From Verrucomicrobiaceae bacterium UBA7681 (lineage in GTDB: Bacteria > Verrucomicrobiota > Verrucomicrobiia > Verrucomicrobiales > Verrucomicrobiaceae), in assembly GCA_002482965.1 (NCBI GenBank), contig DLGZ01000032.1:1-64000 (forward strand): a stretch of DNA of 64,000 nucleotides. The letters are read 5' to 3'. Of this stretch, positions 34,403 through 43,459 are shown one piece after another. The first letter of the stretch is position 1; the number at the start of each line of letters is the position of its first letter. Both the position numbers and the translations under genes were made by a program. Under the pieces are notes generated by a model. The model saw only the letters and a program-made list of their open reading frames with translations. It had not been told where the DNA came from and did no database searches.

Positions 34403-36856
34403 TCACGCAGCACGCGTGACACGCTTCCAGAAGAAATCCAGCTCGCGGGCGAGCACGCTCATCACCTGCGCAGGCGTGGCTTCGAGGGCACCGCTTTCCG
34501 CTTCCTTGATGATGCGCTGCATGGCATAAAGCGCGGCGACGTTTTGAGTGTCGAGGTGGATCGGGTCCACGTTCGTCTTGAGCACTTCAGGGAAAGAGGT
34601 GCTGTGCTGGAGGATGGCCCAGCTCTGCTGCTCGCGGTCTGTTTTGAAGGTGGTGATCTTCAGCCGTGGCACCGCTGCCCCTGTGGACTGCGAATCCTGA
34701 TTCACTTCCGCCAGCCGACCTGCGGCAAAACCTGCCAGCGTGCGCCAGTAGGAGCCGTCGGCGAAATTGGCCAGGCCAAACACCACCTCAAGGCCCTGCA
34801 ATGACCAGCACATGGCATAGCGACCGGTCATGCCGGGCAGCTCGTGCTCGCTGAAGCGCACGAGTGGAAAGCGCTTGCCGGCGAGGCGGATGAGATCGGC
34901 CAGCTTGGTGAAATCCAGCGGCAGAGACACGGCCTCCGCAGCCATTTGCAGGCGCAGCGCCTCGTAGCGGCCGAGCAGTGCATCGCGCTCCTTATTCGGC
35001 GCAGTCGTCACGCCAGGACGTGATGGCGTGGGTAGCGGTGGGGCAGCCAATGCCAAAGTCGTGGTGGGCGGTTCCGCAGCAGCCGCAGAGGCCACCTTCA
35101 CTTCAGGCGTTGCAGCAGGGGCCGCAGCGGCCACGGCCAGCTCAGGCGTTGCAGCAGCACCCAGCACATCCGCCAGACGTTCGGCCACGACATGCGTGCC
35201 ATTGCTCTCAGCCTTGCTTTCAGTCGCGTGCGAAGCACAGGGCTGCCGCAGCTTGCCGAGCATTTCGCGCAGATTTTCAAACGCACCTGCTGAGCTCGGC
35301 GAGAACTGCGCGGGGGCCTCATTCTCCTCAGGGGAGTCCGGTGCGTCGTCCGCAGGCGTGCTCGGCGGGGTCAGATGTTTGCCATTCAGGGCCGCAGGGG
35401 GCGGCAGCAGCGGTGCTTCATCCTCCTGTGGGAGTGCGGGCGTCGGTTCCGCCAGGCCCTCTGCCATCAGCTTCATCTGCGCTGTCGTGGTGGAATCAAA
35501 AATCGAAAACTCGCCCGAGGCGGGCTTTTCTTGGGCAGGACTTGCCGCGACCTCGTCCGTCATCAGCGACTGCACGCCTTCATCTGGCGCGAGCGACTGC
35601 GGAGAGATGGACCCGGGCATGACCGGAGAGGTCAGTGTCTGCTGGAAAAAGTCCCACTGCTTTGCGGCATGGCGCAGGAAGGTACGCGCGGAGACTGAGC
35701 CCAGAGGGCGCCCGAGGAAGTAGCGCTTCACATCCAGAAACGTGGTGAACTCACGTGCCGGGTCCGCCGGGATGCCGGCATGCTGCAGGCGCAGGCGGAG
35801 CAGCGTGGCGGCTTCACTTTCACCAATGCCGCGCAGAAGCATCTGCGAAGCTGTCAGACGGTCCTCCATGGCGCTGGGCAGGTGGTGGCCGAAGGTGGCC
35901 TGCCACACATCCTGATTCAGGCTGAGCACCACGTGCACGCCGTCCATTTCAGACATGTCGAGCAGGAGTGAGGCGATGCGCAGCCCGGCTTCGGGATTGC
36001 GATAGTAGGCATCCAGGTGATCGACCAGCAGGACGACGGGACGCCAGAGGCCCAGGAGGCGCAACCACGTGACGGGGCCTTCGTTGGATTCATCGGCCGC
36101 CAGCATGCGCAGCACGGCCATGTGGGACATGCCGCCATCCAGCGCGTGATTGAGCATGGCATTGACCCAGGAGGCCAGGGCGGTGGGGATCGCGGGTACA
36201 CGCTTCATGGCCTGCTCGGTCATGGGCCTGCGCAGCTGTGATTCAAAGCGCCGCACCCAGTCGCCGATGAGGCGCGCGCTGCCGTTTGCATCAAAGACTT
36301 CCACGGGATCGCCGCTGAGCACGCGCAGGGCCTGCTCAGGGTTCGCACAGGGCAGCGTGCCGTTTTCGATCAAACGGCGCACTAAAATCGCGCACACACC
36401 GGCGCAGGCTTCGCGCAGCTTGGTCCAGCCCTCGCGTGAGGCTTCCGCACGGGCCATGGACTCCAGGCCGCGTACGGCCACGGCGGAAATGCCGATCTGA
36501 TCTTCCAGACGAAACGCGAGCGGAACGAGCACGACCTGCCCATTGGCGGCGGCGGCCAGACGGCCCAGCAGATGCGTCTTGCCATAGCCCGCACGTGGGG
36601 CGGTGAGCAGCAGCAGAGGCTGCCCGCCTGCACGACCCGCGCTGCTTTGACGCTCATCGATTGTCGTGGTCAGATGGCCTAAAATGTCGCCGTTCAAGCC
36701 TGGGACGGAGCGATTTTCCGCGACGCCAAAGGGCCCGGCGCAGACATCGTCGGTAAAAGGGTTCAGACCCTCAACCTGCGACAAAGAAGGCAGCAGGCCC
36801 GCAGCGGACGGCAAAGATGTTGGCGAAGTAGACAAGGGTGATTCTTGATTTTCCAC
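34403..36856 (-). CDS. P-loop (AAA-like) ATPase with disordered linker, function unknown
   Basis: The product has about 817 residues from the GTG start giving MENQESPLSTSP; a TTG 42 bp upstream is possible. The N-terminal ATPase module (about 30-390) has Walker A TAPRAGYGKTHLLG and Walker B VVLLVDHLDAYY, followed by a sensor-like VVLSLNQDVW. A disordered stretch rich in Pro, Ala and Glu (about 400-600) leads to a C-terminal folded domain (LLGRYEALRLQMAAEA to the end). The ATPase resembles Orc/AAA-type regulators more than transporters. No family name could be given. The small charged gene downstream is probably its partner. Confidence 0.75.
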   Translation of the reverse strand: MENQESPLSTSPTSLPSAAGLLPSLSQVEGLNPFTDDVCAGPFGVAENRSVPGLNGDILGHLTTTIDERQSSAGRAGGQPLLLLTAPRAGYGKTHLLGRLAAAANGQVVLVPLAFRLEDQIGISAVAVRGLESMARAEASREGWTKLREACAGVCAILVRRLIENGTLPCANPEQALRVLSGDPVEVFDANGSARLIGDWVRRFESQLRRPMTEQAMKRVPAIPTALASWVNAMLNHALDGGMSHMAVLRMLAADESNEGPVTWLRLLGLWRPVVLLVDHLDAYYRNPEAGLRIASLLLDMSEMDGVHVVLSLNQDVWQATFGHHLPSAMEDRLTASQMLLRGIGESEAATLLRLRLQHAGIPADPAREFTTFLDVKRYFLGRPLGSVSARTFLRHAAKQWDFFQQTLTSPVMPGSISPQSLAPDEGVQSLMTDEVAASPAQEKPASGEFSIFDSTTTAQMKLMAEGLAEPTPALPQEDEAPLLPPPAALNGKHLTPPSTPADDAPDSPEENEAPAQFSPSSAGAFENLREMLGKLRQPCASHATESKAESNGTHVVAERLADVLGAAATPELAVAAAAPAATPEVKVASAAAAEPPTTTLALAAPPLPTPSRPGVTTAPNKERDALLGRYEALRLQMAAEAVSLPLDFTKLADLIRLAGKRFPLVRFSEHELPGMTGRYAMCWSLQGLEVVFGLANFADGSYWRTLAGFAAGRLAEVNQDSQSTGAAVPRLKITTFKTDREQQSWAILQHSTSFPEVLKTNVDPIHLDTQNVAALYAMQRIIKEAESGALEATPAQVMSVLARELDFFWKRVTRAA

Positions 36857-36879
36857 AATGAATCTAGGTTCAGAGGTTC

Positions 36880-36897
36880 TGAATCGGATCAGATTCA
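36880..36897. promoter_or_regulatory. Inverted repeat at the ATPase promoter
   Basis: TGAATC and GATTCA flank a 6-nt spacer 24 bp upstream of the GTG start of the ATPase gene. A second overlapping repeat (TTCAGA...TCTGAA) lies between it and the gene. Candidate operator. The rest of the gap to 37108 is AT-rich and holds no convincing gene. Confidence 0.4.
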
Positions 36898-37107
36898 ATG
36901 ATATTTATGCCAAACACTACTCCACAGAAAGTAAGTTTTTTGCCTTTGATGTTATTCTCGAATACGAGAATAACAGAGTCCCAAGATTGATCGGGGGTCG
37001 TGATGGTGTTGGATGGGACTAAATACGTCTTTAGAGGGGCGAGGGGCACTCCTGCCTTTCGAATCTCGCGGTCAATGAGGCAAATACCGCGTCTGGGAGG
37101 CCCGATC

Positions 37108-37629
37108 CTACTTCGCCCCGATCTTGTAAGGAAAATGTGCGTCGAATTCTTTCTGCTCATCCGGCGGCATGGCCTCGCGGAGAGCGATGATCGTGTAACC
37201 GCCGATCAAATGATCATCGTCGATGATCATCCAGTCTGAGGCTTCTTCCTTGGCAAGCTCCACTTCGTCCCCCAGCTTGAGTCCTTTGACATCGACGGGC
37301 TCATTGCCCACGCGACCGTGAAACTTGCCATCGCGAAATGACACATCGGAGAGCCAGATGTGTTCATGGGAAGTCGCATCGCCATCCTGATAGGGAAAGG
37401 GCTTCTTCACCGAGAAATGGGTCTGCGACGCCTTGGGGTTCGCGAGAGCTTCAATGAAGGTGCCAATCTCCTTCCTGGATTGGGCGACTGCCTGTTTCAT
37501 TTTTTCCTCCGACGCACCTTCCACGCGGATGTAATCAGGGTTCCCTTCCCTCTTCACGACGCTGTCGCTTTTGGAGCGTCCACAGGAATTCAGGCAGGCG
37601 AGGCAAGCAAGGATGACGAAGATTCTCAT
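37108..37629 (-). CDS. DUF2314 lipoprotein
   Basis: The 173-residue product starts MRIFVILACLACLNSCG, a lipoprotein signal with Cys at about residue 16. The mature part is a DUF2314 domain: DPYIRV-like opening, MKQAVAQSRKEIGTFIEAL, FSVKKPFPYQDGD, HIWLSDVSFRDGKFHGRVGN and VKGLKLGDEVELAKEEASDWMII. Such domains occur in E. coli YegJ and in immunity or stress contexts, without known biochemistry. A longer frame extends 22 residues upstream but lacks the signal. It is a single gene; no partner toxin was seen. Confidence 0.8.
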   Translation of the reverse strand: MRIFVILACLACLNSCGRSKSDSVVKREGNPDYIRVEGASEEKMKQAVAQSRKEIGTFIEALANPKASQTHFSVKKPFPYQDGDATSHEHIWLSDVSFRDGKFHGRVGNEPVDVKGLKLGDEVELAKEEASDWMIIDDDHLIGGYTIIALREAMPPDEQKEFDAHFPYKIGAK

Positions 37630-37747
37630 GGTCGGACAGGGCGGGTTACGTGGGTAGACGATGCAAAGTCTGCCGCTCCGGAAGTGGGGAATCAAGTTTG
37701 GAATCGCTGGAGAGCTGCCATATCAGCCGAGGTCACGACAGGAGCGA

Positions 37748-37990
37748 TCAAAAAGTCTTCCTCACCTCCTGCCACGCCTCCCAGCAGCGCTCCGGGTCGA
37801 TGTCTTTGTAGCCGCGCTCACCATCAATCTTCTCCGCGACATCCCTCGGCAGGGCCACGGCCTTGCAGCCATTGCGGATTTCCATGACCTCCGCCTCAGT
37901 CAGCGGACTGCCCTTCTCCTCCTCCCGGTTCACCAGGGTCGAAATCAGACTCGGGATCGGATAAATCAGCATTGGCGCGGGATCACTCAT
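37748..37990 (-). CDS. Small hypothetical protein
   Basis: The 80-residue product starts MSDPAPMLIYPIPSLISTLV and continues with a charged helical part (REEEKGSPLTEAEVMEIRNGC, LPRDVAEKIDGERGY, CWEAWQEVRKTF). No family was recognised. The composition looks like a real soluble protein, and the ATG is preceded by purine-rich sequence. It lies 118 bp from the DUF2314 gene on the same strand. Confidence 0.5.
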   Translation of the reverse strand: MSDPAPMLIYPIPSLISTLVNREEEKGSPLTEAEVMEIRNGCKAVALPRDVAEKIDGERGYKDIDPERCWEAWQEVRKTF

Positions 37991-38150
37991 GGCTTTGGTG
38001 GAAAGTACAAAAACTCCCTTTCACTCCTCCGCGTATGGGTCAAGCCCGAGAATGGATTTATGCAGCAAAAAACGCGTGGCGTACGCGAATGACTGAGTGA
38101 AGCAAAATTCTGCTTTAACTGCGGATGCGCAGCCCTAGCATCCGCTTCTT

Positions 38151-38597
38151 ATGAGCCAACTGACGCACCTCAATCGCAAAGGCGAAGCCGCCATGGTGGA
38201 TGTTTCCGAGAAGCCGCCGGTGAGGCGTGAGGCGGTGGCCGAGGGGCGCATCCTGCTGCAGGCGGCCACGCTGGATTTGATCCGGAAAAACCAGGTGAAG
38301 AAGGGGGATGTGCTGAGCATCGCACGCATCGCGGGGATTCAGGCGGCGAAGCAGACGCAGTATCTGATCCCGCTGTGTCATCAGATTCCGCTGAGCAAAG
38401 TGCAGGTGGATTTTGAAGTGCGGGCGAAAGCGATCCACATCACTGCCACGGCGATCACAGTGGCGCCGACGGGGGTGGAGATGGAGGCGCTGACTGCGGT
38501 GAGCATCGCGGCGCTGACGATCTATGACATGTGCAAGGCGGCGGATAAGAAGATGCGGATCGAGGGGGTTAAGCTGGTGAAGAAGACGAAGGGGTGA
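38151..38597 (+). CDS. moaC: Cyclic pyranopterin monophosphate synthase
   Basis: MoaC catalyses the second half of the first step of molybdenum-cofactor synthesis in the cytoplasm, turning the MoaA product into cPMP. The 148-residue product has MVDVSEKPPVRREAVAEG, the active-site CHQIPLSKVQVDF and the strongly conserved VEMEALTAVSIAALTIYDMCKA. It ends in KKTKG, a little shorter than usual (no GGKSG tail). No other molybdenum-cofactor gene is nearby. It is the only + strand gene between 33.4 and 56 kb. Confidence 0.95.
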   Translation: MSQLTHLNRKGEAAMVDVSEKPPVRREAVAEGRILLQAATLDLIRKNQVKKGDVLSIARIAGIQAAKQTQYLIPLCHQIPLSKVQVDFEVRAKAIHITATAITVAPTGVEMEALTAVSIAALTIYDMCKAADKKMRIEGVKLVKKTKG

Positions 38598-38790
38598 AGG
38601 TGCTGAGCAACAAAGCTGCAAAGGGCGAAGCTGCAAAGGGCGAAGCTGCCAGCTGGCCATCGTGCAGCTTGAAGGCCAAAGGCCTTCCGTAGTTGAGCCC
38701 AGGGTTCGCAGAACCCTGGGTTAGCGCCACCCAACGTCCCCTTCCCGTGCAACTCCAACGGAGTTGCGTCCGCCGCCGAATGATCCGAAG
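38598..38790. repeat. Tandem and hairpin repeats downstream of moaC
   Basis: A 15-bp unit (GCTGCAAAGGGCGAA) is repeated about 2.5 times around 38614-38650. Three hairpins follow: GAAGGCC/GGCCTTC (38671-38687), CCCAGGGTT/AACCCTGGG (38698-38720) and GCAACTCC/GGAGTTGC (38749-38767). No gene is visible. Confidence 0.6.
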
Positions 38791-38799
38791 CTTATTACA

Positions 38800-38818
38800 T
38801 AATGCCAGGCATTATTTT
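38800..38818. repeat. Palindrome TAATGCCAGGCATTA, copy 1
   Basis: TAATGCC-A-GGCATTA is a perfect 7+1+7 palindrome followed by TTTTG. A near-identical unit lies at 48061, just upstream of the RAYT-type transposase gene. The remainder of the gap to 39003 shows nothing else. Confidence 0.6.
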
Positions 38819-39003
38819 GCCTTACCACGCTCAGATTGCTCATTTTCATCATATTACATACATTCAGAGACCACCTCTTCAGGCGCGTAATCTTTCCAGC
38901 GACGCGTCTTCGCCTCATTGAAGGAATGGATAAAGCGCCCCCGTGTTGTCGCTTCTCCTAGCAGGAGTTCCCAAACTTAAGCGCAACCTCATGCCCACAA
39001 CGC

Positions 39004-39033
39004 AAAACACGCGATGCCTTGCGGCATCGCGTG
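39004..39033 (-). terminator. Rho-independent terminator of the DUF1501 operon
   Basis: On the - strand CACGCGATGCC and GGCATCGCGTG form an 11-bp stem with a GCAA loop, followed by TTTTG. It lies 26 bp after the DUF1501 stop and reuses the GGCATCGC arm of the terminator at 31437. Confidence 0.88.
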
Positions 39034-39059
39034 CTTGAAACACACACTGAATTCCCGGC

Positions 39060-40367
39060 TTACGCGAAGAGATTCGTGATCGGCTGACCTTTGTCGGCAA
39101 TGGTGAACGGGCGCTTGCTGGGGCTGTAGATGACCTGGTCCAGCGGGAGGCCGAGGGCGTAGGCGATGGAGGCGTTGAAGTCCATGATCTTGACTTTGTC
39201 TTCGACGACTTCGCGGCCTTCCTTGTCGGTCTTGCCGTAGGTGAAGCCGCCTTTGACGCCGCCACCGAACATGACGCCGGAGAAGGCTTTCGGATAATGG
39301 TCGCGACCGGCGTTCTGATTGATGTCCGGGGTGCGGCCGAATTCGGAGTTCAGGACGATGAGGGTGTCTTCGAGCAGGCCGCGATTGTGCAGATCGGCGA
39401 CGAGAGTGGCGAGGCCCTTGTCGAGGGTTTCGCAACGGTCTGGGACGGCGACGAAGTTGGCGTTGTGGGTATCCCAGCCGCCGAGGGAAACTTCGACGAA
39501 GCGGACGCCGCGCTCCACCAGACGGCGGGCGAGGAGGCAGCCCTGGCCGAAGGCTTCTTTGCCGTAGGCGGCACGGAGTTCGCCGGGCTCTTCGCTGAGG
39601 TCGAAGGCTTTGAGGTCTTCGGACTTCATCATGGCCATGGCGTCGTCATACATGTCGGCGTAGGCCTTCACATTGCGGTGCGGAAAGGTGGTGCGGAAGT
39701 CTTTGTCGAGTTCATCGGCGAGCTTCATGCGGGCCTGGAACTTGTCTTCCGGGCTGCCGTTGCGGATGTTCTTGAGGCCGTTTTCTGGATTGCTGACGAA
39801 CAGCGGGGCCTGGGCGGCGGGGAAGAAGCCTGCACCGGGATGGCGGCTGTCATTGCCGATGAAGACGAAGTTTGGCAGGGTGCTGTTGCCACCGCCTTGG
39901 AACACATTGAGCCACGCGCCCATGGAGGGATGGCGGATGGTTCCGCGCATCTCATAGCTGGTGTGCATCATGTAGTTGCCCTGCTCATGCGCGCCCTGCG
40001 TGGAGGTGAGGGAATTGATGACGGTGCCGTGGTGCATCTGCTGCGCGGTGAGCGGCAGGTACTCGGAGATGCGCACGCCGTCGGCGCTGGTCTTGATGGG
40101 CTTGGTCGGGCCGGCGGTTTCCACGCCTTCCTTGGGATCCCAGGTGTCCATGTGGGACTGGCCACCGCTCATGTACAAATAGATGACGTTCTTCGCCGTG
40201 GCCGCCTGCTTCAGCTTTGAGGAACCCTCAAAGGCGGCGAAGGACTTGGTGGTGAGCGAATTGCCAAGCAGGCCGACTCCGAGGAGGGAGCTAGCGGTTT
40301 TGGCGGCGAAATCACGCCGGGTGATTTCTCCTGAGCGGACGAGTTTGCTGGCAAGTTCCTGTTTCAT
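39060..40367 (-). CDS. DUF1501 protein, Tat-exported
   Basis: The 435-residue product has a twin-arginine-type signal (EITRRDFAAKTASSLLGVGLLG). DUF1501 belongs to the alkaline-phosphatase/sulfatase-like fold. Visible hallmarks are IYLYMSGGQSHMDTWDPK (metal-binding start), SLTSTQGAHEQGNYMMHT, GVRFVEVSLGGWDTHNAN, LNSEFGRTP and GRDHYPKAFSGVMFGGG. The protein follows the DUF1549/DUF1553 gene with a 35-bp gap, a pairing that is conserved across Planctomycetes and Verrucomicrobia. The pair is thought to take part in polysaccharide degradation at the cell envelope, but its biochemistry is unproven. Confidence 0.93.
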   Translation of the reverse strand: MKQELASKLVRSGEITRRDFAAKTASSLLGVGLLGNSLTTKSFAAFEGSSKLKQAATAKNVIYLYMSGGQSHMDTWDPKEGVETAGPTKPIKTSADGVRISEYLPLTAQQMHHGTVINSLTSTQGAHEQGNYMMHTSYEMRGTIRHPSMGAWLNVFQGGGNSTLPNFVFIGNDSRHPGAGFFPAAQAPLFVSNPENGLKNIRNGSPEDKFQARMKLADELDKDFRTTFPHRNVKAYADMYDDAMAMMKSEDLKAFDLSEEPGELRAAYGKEAFGQGCLLARRLVERGVRFVEVSLGGWDTHNANFVAVPDRCETLDKGLATLVADLHNRGLLEDTLIVLNSEFGRTPDINQNAGRDHYPKAFSGVMFGGGVKGGFTYGKTDKEGREVVEDKVKIMDFNASIAYALGLPLDQVIYSPSKRPFTIADKGQPITNLFA

Positions 40368-40402
40368 GGGAGGCGCGCGTGTGGTGTTTGGGTTGACGTG
40401 TC

Positions 40403-42889
40403 TTACTGAATGAAAATGAACTGCTGGGTGTTGAGCAGGGAGAAGACGAGGTCCTCCATGCTGCTGAGGCCGCTGTCCTGGGCCTTGAGCCAGACGGCTT
40501 TTTCCGCAGCGGTGGGCTTGCGGGAGAGGAGGGTCATGTAGGCGGCGTCCACTTTGTCATCTGGATACGGGGCCTTGTTTACGGTAAGCATGAGCTGGCT
40601 GAACCTGCCAGCGATCTGCGGCAGGAGGCTGCCGTTCATCATGGCGAGGGCCTGCGGCACGCTGGCGTCGTTGTTGGCGTTTTCGATGGTCTCGCGGTCG
40701 CTCTGGCCGAACTCGCGGAGGTAGTGGCCGCGCGGTGCGGGGCTTTCCTGCTCAGCGGCACGCAGCATGCTGCGGCTGACCTGCTCACGGGTGCTGATGT
40801 AGGCCCGGCGTTCCTTCTCATTGGTGATGCCAAAGAAGTCGGCCTCTTCGGCGTAGGCGGCGTGCGCCTTCAGGGAGACGGCCTTCTGCTCTTCTTTGGT
40901 GAGTTCCTTGCGGTCGTAGCCGGGGATGGTGATCTTTTCTGCCTTGGCACCGTTGGCCATCATCATCATTTCGCCACCGCCGCTCATCATGGAGGGGGAG
41001 GAGTCGCCGCCGCTGTTCTTGGTGAGGGAGACGGTCTGGTAGGGCTTGCCGGTGACTTTTTCGAAGAGCTTTTTCTCTCCGGGTACGATGACCTCGGCAA
41101 AGGTGACACGGCGGCCTTCGTTCTGGATGCGGTTGACCTCGGTGCGGATGACGTCGGACTTCTTCCTCAGCTCCTCCGCTTTCGCCAGAGCTGCAACTTT
41201 GGCGGGGCCGTCCGCCATGGCGTCAGCCACGTCGCGGGCTTCCTTGTGGGCGGTACGTGCTTCGGCAAAAAGCTTCTGCTGCACATCGGTGCGCTCACGG
41301 TTCTTGCTGTAGATGTCGGCGGCTTTCTTGAGTCCGGCGAGGGCCTCGTCGGCAGACAGCGCCTCGACGCCATCCGCGATCTTCTTGGCCTGCAGGATGC
41401 GCTGCTCCATGACGTCACGGTTGGCCTGGTTGATCATGTCCGGGCTGGGATTGATGAGTGTGACAAAGGAGTCCCACATCTGTTCGGCGCTCATGCGGCG
41501 GAGCAGAGGCCCGGTGAAGTGATACACATTGCCGGGGGCGTGCTCTTCGCGTGTGACCTGGGCCTGATAGGCCTTGGTGTTGTAAAGGACGCGCAGGACG
41601 CCTTTCATGTCGTACTTCATGTCCACCACAAGCTTTTCCAGACTCTTTTCCATGTCAGGAATCATCGGCACCGTGGTGTCCATGAGCTCGTCGAGGGGTT
41701 CGATGAGAGCGAGGCCAAAGACGCGCTTCCAGAGGCGGTTGGCAATGACGGTGGTGAAGCGGGGATTTTCAGGGCTGGTCATCCAGCGTGCATAGGCCTG
41801 CAGGGGGGTCTCGCCCGGCTGGGTGATGCACTCGTGTCCCATCATCGTAGCGGAATCGACAGCGGACTTGGGTTTGGCGTCGCTGTACTGATAGTCATGC
41901 GGCAGAGTTGGCTTGCGCTCACGATTGCTGACGGAGGTGTAGCGCATGGTATCGCGCACATCGTTCATGGCTTCCTGATAGCCGCGCTGTTCTTTGCGGA
42001 GCACCTGACGGGCTTCCTCGCGCTTCTTGTTCACTTCCTTCATCTGCTCGTCGTACTTCTTCTGCTCGCTGACGAACTTGGTCTCCAGAGCGGCTCTTTC
42101 CTCTTTGCTCATCTTGCCGGTGTTCTTGACGCGCTGCGGGCGCTGGGGCTCTTTGATGGCGTCACGAATGGCTTTTTCCTTGTCGCGCAGGAGATCAGTC
42201 ACACCACTCATGGTATCGCCACCGTAGTCCTGCGTCTGCACGCCATAAGTGAAGGCGGCCATTTGGAAGAACTGCATCTGCGACCACTTGTCGAAGGGAT
42301 GATTGTGGCACTGCGCGCACTCGATGCGAGTGCCGAGGAAGACGCGCACGGTGTTGGCCATGTTGTCCAGCGGCATGCCGCGGTCACGCATGTAATAACC
42401 AATGGCACCGTTGTCCCAGGCCTTGCCCTGAGAGGCGACCATCTCGCGCACGAACTGGTCATAGGGCTGGTTTTTGCGCAGGCTGTCTTTGACAAAGTTC
42501 GCGTAAGCCGCGCCGGTGATGGCTCCAGTCTGGTTGCCATTCGAGGTGACGCGCAGCACATCGGCCCAGTAGTTGAAGAAATGCTGCACGTAGGCTTCGG
42601 AGGCGAGCAGCTTGTCGATGAGCTTTGCGCGCTTGCTCGTGTCCTTGGAGTTCAGGAATTCCTCCGTTTCACGGGTGGTGGGGATGCGCCCGATGACATC
42701 GAGGTAAATGCGACGCACAAAGGTGTTGTCGTCGGTTTGCGGGTTGCCTTGGAGCTTGTTGGCCGCCCAGTCTTTGGCCAGAACGGCGTCAAGCTGCCTG
42801 GCAGCAGCAGCGGTTTCCATCTGGCCCGCTGCCTTGGCGGATGACAGCGAAACGAGCGCTAGGAGGGGGAGGGCGAAGAGTTTCTTCAT
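40403..42889 (-). CDS. DUF1549/DUF1553 protein (cytochrome-like Cys motif)
   Basis: The 828-residue product has a signal peptide (KLFALPLLALVSLSSAKAAG). The DUF1549 domain (about 30-230) includes FVRRIYLDVIGRIPTTRETEEFL, LLASEAYVQHFFNYWADVLR and the haem-like RIECAQCHNHPFDKW. A long charged helical insert (about 245-330, with RQVLRKEQRGYQ) leads to the DUF1553 domain (about 350-800) with PRFTTVIANRLWKRVFGLALIEPLDEL and SDRETIENANNDASVPQALAMMNG. The CAQCH motif could bind c-type haem or metal. It is first in the operon with the DUF1501 gene. Confidence 0.92.
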   Translation of the reverse strand: MKKLFALPLLALVSLSSAKAAGQMETAAAARQLDAVLAKDWAANKLQGNPQTDDNTFVRRIYLDVIGRIPTTRETEEFLNSKDTSKRAKLIDKLLASEAYVQHFFNYWADVLRVTSNGNQTGAITGAAYANFVKDSLRKNQPYDQFVREMVASQGKAWDNGAIGYYMRDRGMPLDNMANTVRVFLGTRIECAQCHNHPFDKWSQMQFFQMAAFTYGVQTQDYGGDTMSGVTDLLRDKEKAIRDAIKEPQRPQRVKNTGKMSKEERAALETKFVSEQKKYDEQMKEVNKKREEARQVLRKEQRGYQEAMNDVRDTMRYTSVSNRERKPTLPHDYQYSDAKPKSAVDSATMMGHECITQPGETPLQAYARWMTSPENPRFTTVIANRLWKRVFGLALIEPLDELMDTTVPMIPDMEKSLEKLVVDMKYDMKGVLRVLYNTKAYQAQVTREEHAPGNVYHFTGPLLRRMSAEQMWDSFVTLINPSPDMINQANRDVMEQRILQAKKIADGVEALSADEALAGLKKAADIYSKNRERTDVQQKLFAEARTAHKEARDVADAMADGPAKVAALAKAEELRKKSDVIRTEVNRIQNEGRRVTFAEVIVPGEKKLFEKVTGKPYQTVSLTKNSGGDSSPSMMSGGGEMMMMANGAKAEKITIPGYDRKELTKEEQKAVSLKAHAAYAEEADFFGITNEKERRAYISTREQVSRSMLRAAEQESPAPRGHYLREFGQSDRETIENANNDASVPQALAMMNGSLLPQIAGRFSQLMLTVNKAPYPDDKVDAAYMTLLSRKPTAAEKAVWLKAQDSGLSSMEDLVFSLLNTQQFIFIQ

Positions 42890-43060
42890 GTTCGAACAAA
42901 CGTGCCAAAATCACATCTTTTTCACATTCCTGCACATATTTAATGCCTAGATGCCCTGCACCGTTCGGCAGCCTCCCAGATGCTCGCTGCCGCATCTTGC
43001 TCTTAATACAGGCACTTTTGCCGTGCGGTGAGCGCAGCGCCCATTCCCCCTTTTTTACTG

Positions 43061-43459
43061 CTACCCCTTCTCGCTCTCCGCCCGACGCTTGACTGTGATC
43101 TGATGAATCCCTTTGCGCAGGGTGCCGACGTTGAAGTTGACGATCAGTCCAGCGGTGAAGTGTCCCAGCCTGACCTTGGACTCCAGCTCCTGGTGCTGAA
43201 GGCGGGTGATTTCTTCCTGGGCACGCACCAGCAGCAACAGTGAATCGCCGACGACAAAGTCGAGACGCGTCGCGGTCTGTACGGTGCGGCCATGGTAGGT
43301 GAACTCCAGCGGCACGTGGCGTTTGAAATCGAACTCCAGCTCGCGCAGCTCAATGGCGAGGCATTCCTCATAGGCGTCCTGCGTGAGGCCGGGGCCGAGG
43401 GTGCGATGCACGTTCATGCATGCGCCGATGACGAGGTGCGGCAGATCGGCAACGTTCAT
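43061..43459 (-). CDS. GxxExxY-family protein with altered motifs
   Basis: The 132-residue product starts MNVADLPHLVIGACMNVHR. The family signature region reads GPGLTQDAYEECLAIEL, where the conserved Glu of GxxExxY is Gln. The nuclease-like strand reads RLDFVVGDSLLLLVRAQEEI, where homologues have an ELK-type catalytic pair and here it is LVR. It therefore resembles a PD-(D/E)XK-type protein that has lost key residues. GxxExxY proteins are common but of unknown function. Its ATG overlaps the stop of the upstream sulfatase-fold gene in ATGA, so translation is probably coupled. Confidence 0.85.
   Translation of the reverse strand: MNVADLPHLVIGACMNVHRTLGPGLTQDAYEECLAIELRELEFDFKRHVPLEFTYHGRTVQTATRLDFVVGDSLLLLVRAQEEITRLQHQELESKVRLGHFTAGLIVNFNVGTLRKGIHQITVKRRAESEKG

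Noticed and set aside
34403..36898. The P-loop ATPase pair as an anti-phage defence system.
   Set aside because: No nuclease, sensor or known defence partner lies next to it; kept only as an unassigned pair.
36870..37160. 96-codon frame on the - strand overlapping the ATPase start.
   Set aside because: It overlaps the start of the ATPase gene and the end of the DUF2314 gene, has no ribosome-binding site or recognised domain, and lies in AT-rich promoter sequence.
40724..42844. 706-codon frame on the + strand opposite the DUF1549/DUF1553 gene.
   Set aside because: It mirrors a gene with clear family motifs and itself shows none.
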